10,775 bases of DNA from a bacterium (GCA_027073795.1 JALTEW010000096.1:1-10775), one strand, 5' to 3'. Positions 1 through 6,351 are shown, counted from the first letter of the stretch. Notes: generated from the letters alone by a model not told the origin. Numbers and translations: made by a program.

Positions 1-266
1 TCCTCTCCCTTCGCCGTCAACATCACAATCGGAATATCTCCCGTTTCTGCTCCCTTTTTGATTCTTCTGCAGACCTCCATCCCATCCACCCCGGGAAGCA
101 TCAAGTCTAGAATAATGAGGCCGGGCTTACGGGTTTTTGCCATCTGTAACCCGTCTTCGCCCGTCAGGGCGCGCAGGACCTGGAACCCCTCACGCATGAG
201 ATTATAGGAAACCAGCTCCTGGATGTCCCTATCGTCTTCGACAACCAAAATCGTTGTTTTGGCCAC
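1..266 (-). CDS. PhoB/OmpR-type response regulator, receiver domain (partial)
   Basis: This is the N-terminal 88 residues of a two-component response regulator; the gene continues beyond the left edge. The receiver domain is clear: ILVVEDD carries the acidic pair D11/D12, the phosphoacceptor is D54 in LIILDLMLPG, and T84 lies in IPIVMLTAKGE. The VMLTAKGE segment closely resembles PhoB of the OmpR/PhoB class, so a phosphate-responsive regulator is plausible, but the DNA-binding domain that would settle the class is outside the window. The start is GTG at 264-266, chosen because a good AGGAGGG ribosome binding site lies at 273-279, six bases upstream. The gene follows the dynamin gene on the same strand after 149 bases that contain a promoter candidate and an 11-bp-phased repeat, so it is probably transcribed from its own promoter. 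Confidence 0.88.
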   Translation of the reverse strand, partial: MAKTTILVVEDDRDIQELVSYNLMREGFQVLRALTGEDGLQMAKTRKPGLIILDLMLPGVDGMEVCRRIKKGAETGDIPIVMLTAKGE

Positions 267-311
267 TTAAAACCCTCCTGTCAGCCCCGAAAAGGGCGTT
301 TGTGAAACCCA

Positions 312-344
312 ATTTCTTACAGTTGTGTTAGGGTAATATTACAG
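312..344 (-). promoter_or_regulatory. Pho-box-like 11-bp phased direct repeat
   Basis: On the minus strand, three 7-mers follow one another with 4-base gaps: CTGTAAT (338-344), CCCTAAC (327-333) and CTGTAAG (316-322). The outer two start exactly 22 bases apart. PhoB sites are built from 11-bp units with a CTGTCAT-like core, so unit length and core both fit. A weaker fourth unit (CCTGAAT) lies immediately upstream. Placed in front of a PhoB-like regulator gene, it suggests autoregulation. The middle unit is degenerate, and its position relative to the promoter is not decisive. Confidence 0.45.
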
Positions 345-364
345 AACGATTCAGGTTTTGTAAA
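336..364 (-). promoter_or_regulatory. Candidate sigma70-type promoter for the response regulator
   Basis: On the minus strand, TTTACA (359-364, five of six matches to the -35 consensus) is followed after 17 bases by TAATAT (336-341, four of six for -10). Transcription would start near 329, about 60 bases before the GTG start. It overlaps the phased repeat at 312-344, so the repeat-binding protein would act here, or the repeat itself could replace the -35 as in activator-dependent Pho promoters. Seen by eye only. Confidence 0.4.
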
Positions 365-415
365 ATGAAGGGCAAAATGCTTCGGCCAAAGGGGTCTTTT
401 TTGATAATTCTCCCC

Positions 416-2206
416 TTACGCCCCGCTCAGTCCATGCGCAATCTCCTCCATGAGCGAGGTGACCGTAGCATGATATCCCTCAGTTTCCCGTAGGCAGCTC
501 GTTAGCTCGGCCTCCCGCTTTTTAACCTCCTCGGTATTAATCTTTTTCATATCCATCGCTCTCTTTAATGCCATCTCGATGGAGTCCGCCGTTGCATCGA
601 TCTTCTGGTTCAGTTCATATCGAAACTGCATGAAACTCTCACGGATACGCATGGTAAAATCGGCTTTGACCCGCCCACAGTTGGCATCGATACGCTCGGG
701 AAGCTTCTTGAATATCTTTTTCAGCGCATAGTTCCGGGAAAACCCCTTGGGCAGGACGGAACGGGAGAAAAAATCGATGGCCCCTTCCAGGTCAAAAAAC
801 TTAGGGCGATCCCCCATGAGATAATAAAACCGGCTATCTTGCTTGATGGTCTCTTCACTGCTCACCCGTTCTAATTGCACCCCGAACAGGCGCGCTGAGA
901 CCTCCAGAAGGCTATCGATGATTTCATTCGTCCTGTCGGAAAATCTCCTGGAAATCTGTGCATATTCCGTGTTCAAGCTCTCTTCCTGCCGGGTAATCCA
1001 TTCGTCAAAAGTACGGACAATCCCCTCATTCAAGGTTTTTTCCAGTTCCTCTACATAGGTCTTGACATCCAGTCCCTCTTTTTCACTTGCAGCCTTCTCC
1101 AATTCCTCCAACAGGGCAGGCAATTGCCGCTCCTTCAGTTCCCGCACACCATAATCGACCCGGTCAATCAACCTTTTTGCCTCCGCCTCGAAAAAATAAC
1201 CGTTATCACGCTTTTCTTCCTGGATAGTCTCCAATTGTTTCTTGAAGAGGGCGATCTTTTCCTCCAGATCCTTCACCGGCGTGGCAATGGCCTTCAATTC
1301 AATCTTCAGGGAAACGATTTCATCCCCGATAAGCTTCTGCGTTCCTTTGAGAACGGAGGTCAAAAAGACCTTCCCCTTTTCCTTCATAAGAAAGTTATTG
1401 AGGGTTTTTTCAAACTCAGGTAAAAAACTTTCCTTGAGCATTTCGTCATCCCCCTGCGTCTTTCCCAGGAGGGCCTTCTTGGCGGAAAGAGGGTAAATCA
1501 CCACAGAATCCCGGCCCAGTACCTCCTCAATAACCTGTTTTGAAAATGCCATCGACTCCTCACGTTCCACTTCGTCGAGATAATCCACCTTGTTCTGAAT
1601 AAAGAAGATTTTCTCAACAAACTTCCGGATGTCCCTAAGAAAAGCCAGTTCCACCTCGCTGATGGGCGGATCTCCAGCCAGCAGAAAAAGGGCAGCATCC
1701 ACATGTGGAAGGAAATCGTAGGTCATCTCCGTATTATTTGCAAAAATGGATCCCACACCTGGAGTATCGATGATATGAACCCCCTGTTTCAGGTATTCGG
1801 AGGGATAGGAAATCTCAACGCGCTCAACCTGCTTGGTGTTTTTCGGGTTTCCCTTTTCCGTCACGTAATCGGCCAAGGCCTCCCGACCTATTTCCCTTCG
1901 CGTGCCGTTTCTGAAAAGAACTGCGATAGTCTGTCGCTCCCCGTAGCGAAGGACGGTGACAATAGAAGTCAAAGGGACAATGGAGGTAGGAAGTAGTTTG
2001 TCTCCGATGAGACTGTTGATAAAGGTACTCTTTCCCCGTTTGAACTGCCCCAGCACCACAAGGTAGAACCGGTTATCCACAAGTTTCTGGCGAATCTGTC
2101 CCAGCGAGGATGCCAGAATGGGATTCTCGCCACCAGTGGCATAATGAGCGATGTGATCCAGCACTTCATTCACCTTGTGATGGTAAGCGGTATAGGCGTC
2201 TAACAT
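416..2206 (-). CDS. Bacterial dynamin-like GTPase
   Basis: A 596-residue large GTPase of the dynamin superfamily. The GTPase domain is N-terminal: P-loop GQFKRGKS (53-60), a switch-I threonine around residue 80 in PLTSIVT, G3 DTPG (147-150), G4 NKVD (205-208) and a SAKKA segment (241-245) in the G5 position. The rest is rich in Glu, Lys and Leu and is probably the long helical stalk (about 280-400 and 500-590 look coiled-coil-like). Family members bind membranes and act in membrane remodelling, fusion or stress protection; the specific role here is unknown. No clear transmembrane helix is visible. The ATG start (2204-2206) has an AGGAGG site at 2212-2217, five bases upstream. The gene stands alone behind a structured leader with two terminators, so its expression may depend on terminator read-through. 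There is no partner dynamin gene next to it, although bacterial dynamins often occur in pairs. Confidence 0.9.
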   Translation of the reverse strand: MLDAYTAYHHKVNEVLDHIAHYATGGENPILASSLGQIRQKLVDNRFYLVVLGQFKRGKSTFINSLIGDKLLPTSIVPLTSIVTVLRYGERQTIAVLFRNGTRREIGREALADYVTEKGNPKNTKQVERVEISYPSEYLKQGVHIIDTPGVGSIFANNTEMTYDFLPHVDAALFLLAGDPPISEVELAFLRDIRKFVEKIFFIQNKVDYLDEVEREESMAFSKQVIEEVLGRDSVVIYPLSAKKALLGKTQGDDEMLKESFLPEFEKTLNNFLMKEKGKVFLTSVLKGTQKLIGDEIVSLKIELKAIATPVKDLEEKIALFKKQLETIQEEKRDNGYFFEAEAKRLIDRVDYGVRELKERQLPALLEELEKAASEKEGLDVKTYVEELEKTLNEGIVRTFDEWITRQEESLNTEYAQISRRFSDRTNEIIDSLLEVSARLFGVQLERVSSEETIKQDSRFYYLMGDRPKFFDLEGAIDFFSRSVLPKGFSRNYALKKIFKKLPERIDANCGRVKADFTMRIRESFMQFRYELNQKIDATADSIEMALKRAMDMKKINTEEVKKREAELTSCLRETEGYHATVTSLMEEIAHGLSGA

Positions 2207-2224
2207 CTTCTCCTCCTTCTCCTG

Positions 2225-2256
2225 AAAAAAAACCCCACCCTTTTCTGGGTGAGGTT
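2225..2256 (-). terminator. Intrinsic terminator 2 of the dynamin leader
   Basis: As minus-strand RNA, the arms at 2247-2256 and 2231-2240 form a 10-bp stem (AACCUCACCC with GGGUGGGGUU, including one U-G pair) around a six-base loop, and the RNA runs on into eight U residues (2225-2232). The U-G pair would be an A-C mismatch on the other strand, and the opposite strand has no equivalent U-tract, so the direction is minus. It ends 7 bases before the dynamin ribosome binding site. Confidence 0.8.
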
Positions 2257-2258
2257 AT

Positions 2259-2288
2259 AAAAAACCCCCACCCACTGACGGGATGGGG
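2259..2288 (-). terminator. Intrinsic terminator 1 of the dynamin leader
   Basis: As minus-strand RNA, CCCCAUCC (2281-2288) pairs with GGGUGGGG (2266-2273), eight pairs with one U-G wobble, and is followed by one G and six U residues (2259-2264). Only two bases separate it from the next terminator hairpin, giving a tandem stop. Confidence 0.78.
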
Positions 2289-2374
2289 CAGGATTTACCA
2301 ACTCCTACCCCTTAACGGGTAGAAGTCATCAGCCCACGCAGGCACTTCAGGCAGACTTCATTGCCTTAATTTTT

Positions 2375-2402
2375 AATATAAACGAATCGCGTTAAAAGTC
2401 AA
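2375..2402 (-). promoter_or_regulatory. Sigma70-type promoter of the dynamin leader RNA
   Basis: On the minus strand, TTGACT (2397-2402, five of six matches) and TATATT (2375-2380, five of six) are separated by 16 bases. The expected transcription start is near 2368. It is the best promoter match in the gap, and it makes the terminator-containing region the 5' part of the dynamin transcript. A perfect palindrome, CAATATATTG (2400-2409), overlaps the -35 edge. Confidence 0.68.
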
Positions 2403-2520
2403 TATATTGAAAACACCCTGATGGTTTGGGGAGACACGATCTTTTTCCCCTTCCGCACCTGGATATCCGAGAAGGGACACAAAAATACAAAATCTTCCCC
2501 GACCTAGCAAAAAGGTATGT

Positions 2521-2550
2521 AAAAGACTTTAAGGGGCAGAATCCCCTTAA
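2521..2550 (-). terminator. Terminator of the PBP1B-lipoprotein unit
   Basis: Just after the lipoprotein stop codon, the minus strand has a perfect 8-bp stem TTAAGGGG/CCCCTTAA (arms 2543-2550 and 2529-2536) with a six-base loop, then AGTCTTTT (2521-2528). The U-tract is interrupted, so termination may be moderate. Confidence 0.6.
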
Positions 2551-2556
2551 GGCACT

Positions 2557-3069
2557 TCACTGAATCTGAGCTGCCCGGTTGCGGTACCAGCGCGATTTTT
2601 CACCGTTCCCGAGTTTTCGGTATATCTCACCCTCAAGCAGATAAACTTTTTTTAAAGTTCCATGGTTTTCCTGAGAAAAAAGCTCTGCTTTACGGGAAAA
2701 TGTCAGTGCCTTTTCCGCATCGCCCTTTTTCAGCCATGCGAGCGAAAGGTAATAGTATGCCATGGGGTTATATCCATTCAAGGTGAGGGCACGCTCAAGA
2801 AGGGTGATACCCCGATCGCAATTTCCCATCTCTATACTTTTCCTCCCGAGTTTCACCATCCGCACGGATGCCACCTGACGGGGCGAAACCGGAGGGTTTG
2901 TTTGGTTATTACCAACGCCCTGCGAAGGCGAGTTTTCGGTCGTGTTTCCGGAACTTATCACATAAGGTGTGACAGAGGGCTGATTGGCGGTCTCATGCGA
3001 CAAGGGGACACATGCCGCAAAAAAGAGCGAAAGACACCCCACAACCAAGATCGAAACCCACTTATTCAC
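2557..3069 (-). CDS. TPR lipoprotein, LpoP-like candidate activator of PBP1B
   Basis: A 170-residue predicted lipoprotein. The N-terminus has a short positive region, a hydrophobic segment and a lipobox FFAAC with the lipidated Cys at 20. Residue 21 is Val rather than Asp, which favours the outer membrane in the E. coli sorting rule. Residues 21-65 form a Ser/Asn/Pro/Gln-rich flexible linker. Residues about 68-170 form tetratricopeptide repeats (for example MAYYYLSLAWLKKGDAEKAL at 103-122). The start is GTG at 3067-3069, one base after the PBP1B stop, so translation is probably coupled. In Pseudomonas, LpoP is a TPR lipoprotein that activates PBP1b from the outer membrane. The layout here (lipid anchor, linker, TPRs, gene adjacent to PBP1B) is the same, so an activator role is a good inference, although a generic TPR lipoprotein cannot be excluded. 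A terminator follows immediately. Confidence 0.82.
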   Translation of the reverse strand: MNKWVSILVVGCLSLFFAACVPLSHETANQPSVTPYVISSGNTTENSPSQGVGNNQTNPPVSPRQVASVRMVKLGRKSIEMGNCDRGITLLERALTLNGYNPMAYYYLSLAWLKKGDAEKALTFSRKAELFSQENHGTLKKVYLLEGEIYRKLGNGEKSRWYRNRAAQIQ

Positions 3070-3070
3070 T

Positions 3071-5392
3071 TTAGCGGAACACCCCTTTCAACCCCTTCCA
3101 TATCTCCCTGAAGAACTCCCCAACCGCTGGCATCCCGGCCTTTTCCTTACGCGGAACCGGGGGAGGGGCTGTCCCTGCAAGAAAATCTTCCTTATACGCC
3201 TTTGGCCACCACACCTCCGGCGGCCAATCCACGTCGACCCTGACGGTCCTTGTGACAACACCGGGAGGTTTTATAAACGGGCGGGGATTCAAGCGGTTTT
3301 GTATCCTTTTCATGAAATCGGCCCATACCGTCATGGCCCCCGTAGCACCTGACAGGTGGGTATTTCGGTTGTCATCAAACCCGATCCACACGATAGCCAG
3401 CAAATCACTCGTATATCCGACAAACCATGAATCTCTGTAGCCTGATGTTGTTCCTGTCTTTCCCGCACAGGGGAAGTCAATTCCGAGGTCCTTTAATCTC
3501 CGTGCCGTTCCATGTTGGATTACCCCTTCCAGCAAGGTGGTAATGATATACGCCCGTGCAGGAGAACAAATCATTTTGGCAGTTACATGACGCTGCTGTT
3601 CTACTTTTCCCTCTTCATCCATGACATCCCGCAAGGTAAGAAGAAAGGGTAGTTGCCCCTCATTGGCGAAGACACAAAAGGCCCTTGCCAGTTCCAGCGG
3701 CGTCATTTCAAAGGCCCCTAATGCGAGGGAGGGATAGGGTTCCAAGCGGGAAGTGACCCCGAGCTTTCGAACCATGTACACAACCTTCCGTAAACCTACC
3801 CGAACGGCCAGGTTTACCGTGGCGGCATTCAAGGATTGTTCAAGCGCGGTTCTTACCGTGACCTTTCCATGGTATCTGCCATCATAGTTCCGGGGTATCC
3901 AGGGCGCGCCTCTTACCTTGTATCGCACCGGCGTATCAGGGATGACAGTGGCGGGTGTAAAGGTATCGAGGGCTGTTAGGTAAACGAAGGGTTTAAAGAG
4001 AGAACCAGCCTGGCGGTGGGCATCAACAGCGCGATTAAAAGGGCTTTCCACGTAATTTCTTCCCCCAACCAGTGCGAGGACTGCCCCCGTTTTGGGGTGA
4101 ATCACAATCATAGCCGCCTGGAGCCGAGAGGCCCCTTGACGATTGATAAACCGTTCCTTTCCAAGCCTTCGAAGGCCCTTGCAAACCGCTTGTGCAGCAG
4201 CCCTCTGTATCTCGGGGTGCAGGCTCGTAAATATTCGAAGTCCCCTACCCGTCAGGACCTTTCGCGGGTACAGGTTCTCTAACTGGCGCTTCAGAAAGTC
4301 CACATAATACAGGCGATCCTCTGACAGCTCCCCCGCTTTGCAAACAGCTATGGGTTCCCCAACGGCTCTCCGGAAGGCTTCACGCGTAATCCGCCCCGCC
4401 TTCATCATCTCCTTCAGAACAAGGTTGCGTCTTTCTATCGCCTGCCTGGGATGTAGCAGGGGGGAGGTGTAATTGGGGGCTCGTATCATCCCAGCAAGCG
4501 TGGCAGCTTCTTCAAGGGTCACATCCCTCAGGTCATGGCCAAAATAATATCTCGCGGCTTCCCCCAATCCATGGATAGCAGCGCTTCCTCTCTGCCCCAT
4601 GTATATTTCGTTCATATACATCTCCAGGATGTCCTTTTTCGGATAAAGCCACTCGATGATAAGGGAAAGAACCCCCTCCTTCACCTTCCTGGAAAGGGTG
4701 CGTTCCGGAGTCAGGAAATAATTCTTTACCAGTTGCTGGGTCAACGTGCTACCTCCCTGAACAATCTTTCCATGCCTGAAATCCTGGTAAAAAGCCCGTA
4801 TGATCCCACGCCAATCTATCCCATGATGGTGAAAAAACCGTTTGTCCTCAATCGCCAAAATCGCGTCAACAAGGTATTTCGGTGCCTGGTCAAAAGAAAT
4901 CAAGTGCCTGATCTCCTTGTTCTTTCCAAAAAGTTCCGCAATTTCAACTGGCTCAAGCATCACTAAATCGAGGGATGCACCGCTACGCTGCAGAGCTTTG
5001 ATGCCGACGCCATCAAAGCGGACCGTCAGGACAAATCCCTTGAAATGATGGTCCGGGTAGGCAAAATTCCGCAAATAAACGATTACCCGCCCTCTTCCCG
5101 CGAAGAATTCCCCCGGCCGTTCAGGAGGGCCTGTGCACTTTCTGTATCCACGCATCTTCAGCATGTCGATAAATTCAGACTTTCCTATTCTTTCGCCTGG
5201 GAAAAGTATCTCCGCGTCGGAAAAGACCCGGGATGGAATCTGCCACCGATGGCGAGACAGACGGTCGCGGACGGTCACTGTAAAGGCAAAAAGATACCCA
5301 CTCAAAACAAGGGCCAGAAGAACAAGTGCCGCAATGGCACCCGCAGCAAAGGCCTTCTTACTGCTTTTCCCCTTAGGAATTAATTTAAGCAT
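3071..5392 (-). CDS. mrcB: Bifunctional penicillin-binding protein 1B (transglycosylase/transpeptidase)
   Basis: A 773-residue class A PBP that polymerises and cross-links peptidoglycan in the periplasm, anchored by a single N-terminal helix (about 14-38). Next comes a UB2H-like segment (about 48-125, starting with WQIPSRVFSD), which in PBP1B receives the Lpo activator. The GT51 glycosyltransferase domain follows: catalytic E182 in EDKRFF, GGSTLTQQLVKN (213-224), RKVKEG (235-240) and EMYMNEIYMG (257-266). The transpeptidase has nucleophile S464 in SLFK, SLN at 520-522 and KTGT at 645-648, so all three active-site motifs are intact. The C-terminus is Pro/Lys-rich. The ATG start (5390-5392) has no ribosome binding site, but a perfect TATAAT lies 8 bases upstream, which points to a leaderless mRNA. 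The lipoprotein gene follows after one base. The Crp/Fnr gene ends 79 bases upstream on the same strand. Confidence 0.93.
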   Translation of the reverse strand: MLKLIPKGKSSKKAFAAGAIAALVLLALVLSGYLFAFTVTVRDRLSRHRWQIPSRVFSDAEILFPGERIGKSEFIDMLKMRGYRKCTGPPERPGEFFAGRGRVIVYLRNFAYPDHHFKGFVLTVRFDGVGIKALQRSGASLDLVMLEPVEIAELFGKNKEIRHLISFDQAPKYLVDAILAIEDKRFFHHHGIDWRGIIRAFYQDFRHGKIVQGGSTLTQQLVKNYFLTPERTLSRKVKEGVLSLIIEWLYPKKDILEMYMNEIYMGQRGSAAIHGLGEAARYYFGHDLRDVTLEEAATLAGMIRAPNYTSPLLHPRQAIERRNLVLKEMMKAGRITREAFRRAVGEPIAVCKAGELSEDRLYYVDFLKRQLENLYPRKVLTGRGLRIFTSLHPEIQRAAAQAVCKGLRRLGKERFINRQGASRLQAAMIVIHPKTGAVLALVGGRNYVESPFNRAVDAHRQAGSLFKPFVYLTALDTFTPATVIPDTPVRYKVRGAPWIPRNYDGRYHGKVTVRTALEQSLNAATVNLAVRVGLRKVVYMVRKLGVTSRLEPYPSLALGAFEMTPLELARAFCVFANEGQLPFLLTLRDVMDEEGKVEQQRHVTAKMICSPARAYIITTLLEGVIQHGTARRLKDLGIDFPCAGKTGTTSGYRDSWFVGYTSDLLAIVWIGFDDNRNTHLSGATGAMTVWADFMKRIQNRLNPRPFIKPPGVVTRTVRVDVDWPPEVWWPKAYKEDFLAGTAPPPVPRKEKAGMPAVGEFFREIWKGLKGVFR

Positions 5393-5400
5393 GGATAATT

Positions 5401-5428
5401 ATTATACCGTTTTCGGGAATTTTGACCA
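5401..5428 (-). promoter_or_regulatory. mrcB: Promoter immediately upstream of PBP1B
   Basis: On the minus strand, a perfect TATAAT lies at 5401-5406, with a weaker TGGTCA (5423-5428, four of six) 16 bases upstream. The expected start of transcription falls at about 5394, within two bases of the ATG at 5392. Either the PBP1B mRNA made here is leaderless, or the gene is mainly read from the upstream Crp/Fnr gene. Confidence 0.5.
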
Positions 5429-5471
5429 CCCCACCCAAGCAGCAAAAGCCTTATCAATCAGAGCCGGGACC

Positions 5472-6197
5472 TCAGCTCAGTTTTTCCCCCTCAGAGAGGG
5501 CGATAAGTTTGGGAATATCCAAAAGACGGATTTGGTGCCCCCTCACCTCGATAACACCCTGTTCGGCCATACGCCTGAGTATGCGGGAGAAGGTCTCGGG
5601 AATCGTTCCTAAAAGGCTGGCAAGCTGTCCCTTCGAGATATCCAGCTCGATGACTTCACCCTTAGCCTCCTCACGCGATAGATAGAGGAAATAACCGGCC
5701 AGGCGGCTGGGCACCTCCTTAAGTGAAAGGTTCTCAACCTGAACCGTGAACCTTCGGAGACGTTCCGATAAGATAGCAAGCATGGTCAGGGCAAGATCCG
5801 GATTTGCCCTGATCATCTCTAAAAAATCCCTTCTCGGGAAAAGGAGGACTCGGCTTCTCTGGACTGCCTCCGCGTGAGCGGGAACGGCCTTTCCAGAAAA
5901 AACAACCACCTCGCCGAAGGTCTCACTTGGCTTGATAAACTGAAAAATCTGCTCCCTACCATCCGCCGAAAGTTTATAAATTTTTATAAGTCCTGAAAGG
6001 ACCACATAAAGCCCAAAGCTTTCGTCTCCTTCGTAGAATATCATTTCCCCCTTTTCAAACGCTTGCTCAACGGCAATTTTTTTCAACTCTCGCATCATGT
6101 TCTCGGGCATGCCGGCAAAAATTCCACGTGAGCTGAAAAATGTTTTCTCTTCTCTAAACCCCACCTTACACCCCCAAAAAAAGTTCTCCATAGACAT
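5472..6197 (-). CDS. Crp/Fnr-family transcriptional regulator
   Basis: A 241-residue regulator with an N-terminal cyclic-nucleotide-binding-type beta barrel (about 25-120, including FYEGDESFGLYVVLSGLIKI and FGEVVVFSG), a dimerisation helix (about 130-155), and a C-terminal winged helix-turn-helix (SKGQLASLLGTIPETFSRIL, 188-207). The recognition helix carries ExxSR (E201, S204, R205), the pattern FNR uses to read TTGAT half-sites. It lacks the N-terminal cysteine cluster of FNR (only C10 is present). The Arg-Ser pair that binds cAMP in CRP is replaced by a VPAHAEA segment, so neither oxygen sensing by Fe-S nor cAMP binding is expected; the ligand is unknown. The start is ambiguous: M1 lies only three bases after AGGAGG (6201-6206), while M3 at 6191 has a more usual spacing of nine. 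A lone TTGAT half-site (6213-6217) precedes the gene. It is divergent from the thiamine operon. Confidence 0.88.
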   Translation of the reverse strand: MSMENFFWGCKVGFREEKTFFSSRGIFAGMPENMMRELKKIAVEQAFEKGEMIFYEGDESFGLYVVLSGLIKIYKLSADGREQIFQFIKPSETFGEVVVFSGKAVPAHAEAVQRSRVLLFPRRDFLEMIRANPDLALTMLAILSERLRRFTVQVENLSLKEVPSRLAGYFLYLSREEAKGEVIELDISKGQLASLLGTIPETFSRILRRMAEQGVIEVRGHQIRLLDIPKLIALSEGEKLS

Positions 6198-6314
6198 TTT
6201 CCTCCTTTATACATCAACTACGTTCACACTTAAAGTTGCGTCATTTAAAAAGATAAGCGCAAATTAGGAAAACCCCTGTCCCTGTGCCGTCGTGCAAAAA
6301 ATCTTTTTTCTTCC

Positions 6315-6343
6315 TTGACACCTTAATTGCTTTTAGATAAATA
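6315..6343 (+). promoter_or_regulatory. Promoter of the thiamine operon
   Basis: A perfect TTGACA (6315-6320) is followed after 17 bases by TAAATA (6338-6343), a weak -10 match. Transcription would begin near 6350, directly at the 5' edge of the TPP riboswitch, which supports the call. The remaining stretch between here and the divergent Crp/Fnr gene (about 6208-6314) holds no gene, and I found no convincing promoter for the regulator in it. Confidence 0.6.
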
Positions 6344-6351
6344 GGGGATGT

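Larger units (their letters stand above)
2225..2368 (-). ncRNA. Structured leader RNA or small RNA upstream of the dynamin gene (unrecognised class)
   Basis: Transcription from the promoter at 2375-2402 would yield about 110 nt of RNA before the first terminator and about 145 nt through the second. The RNA holds a hairpin CUUCUACCC/GGGUAGGAG (2317-2325 with 2302-2310, one U-G pair), and a competing helix GAAGUC (2354-2359) with GACUUC (2322-2327) that uses some of the same bases. Between them lies a direct repeat, TGCCTG at 2348-2353 and again at 2339-2344, three bases apart. All three hairpins in the region keep perfect pairing only as minus-strand RNA, through U-G pairs. I do not recognise a known riboswitch consensus. 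It could be a cis-acting attenuator for the dynamin gene, a trans-acting small RNA, or part of a dispersed intergenic element. This fills most of the 350-base gap between the lipoprotein and dynamin genes. Confidence 0.55.

Noticed and set aside
843..1996. Several plus-strand open frames of 70-100 codons opposite the dynamin gene
   Set aside because: They lie antisense to a well-supported GTPase gene and show no domains, start signals or independent coding character.
2295..2365. Hammerhead ribozyme, prompted by CTGATGA in the dynamin leader
   Set aside because: The motif is followed by a stem, but the required GAAA and the cleavage-site side of the core are not found in the expected places.
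2430..2450. Possible GGGGA/TCCCC hairpin in the gap before the leader promoter
   Set aside because: It has only five pairs with a loop of more than ten bases and no U-tract, and lies upstream of the promoter; probably chance.
6200..6260. TATAAA just upstream of the Crp/Fnr gene as its -10 element
   Set aside because: It overlaps the ribosome binding site, so the transcript would start inside that site, and the -35 match is poor.
6297..6310. AAAAAATCTTTTTT palindrome near the thiamine promoter as a terminator
   Set aside because: It is a purely A/T palindrome with no GC stem, so it is unlikely to terminate transcription.
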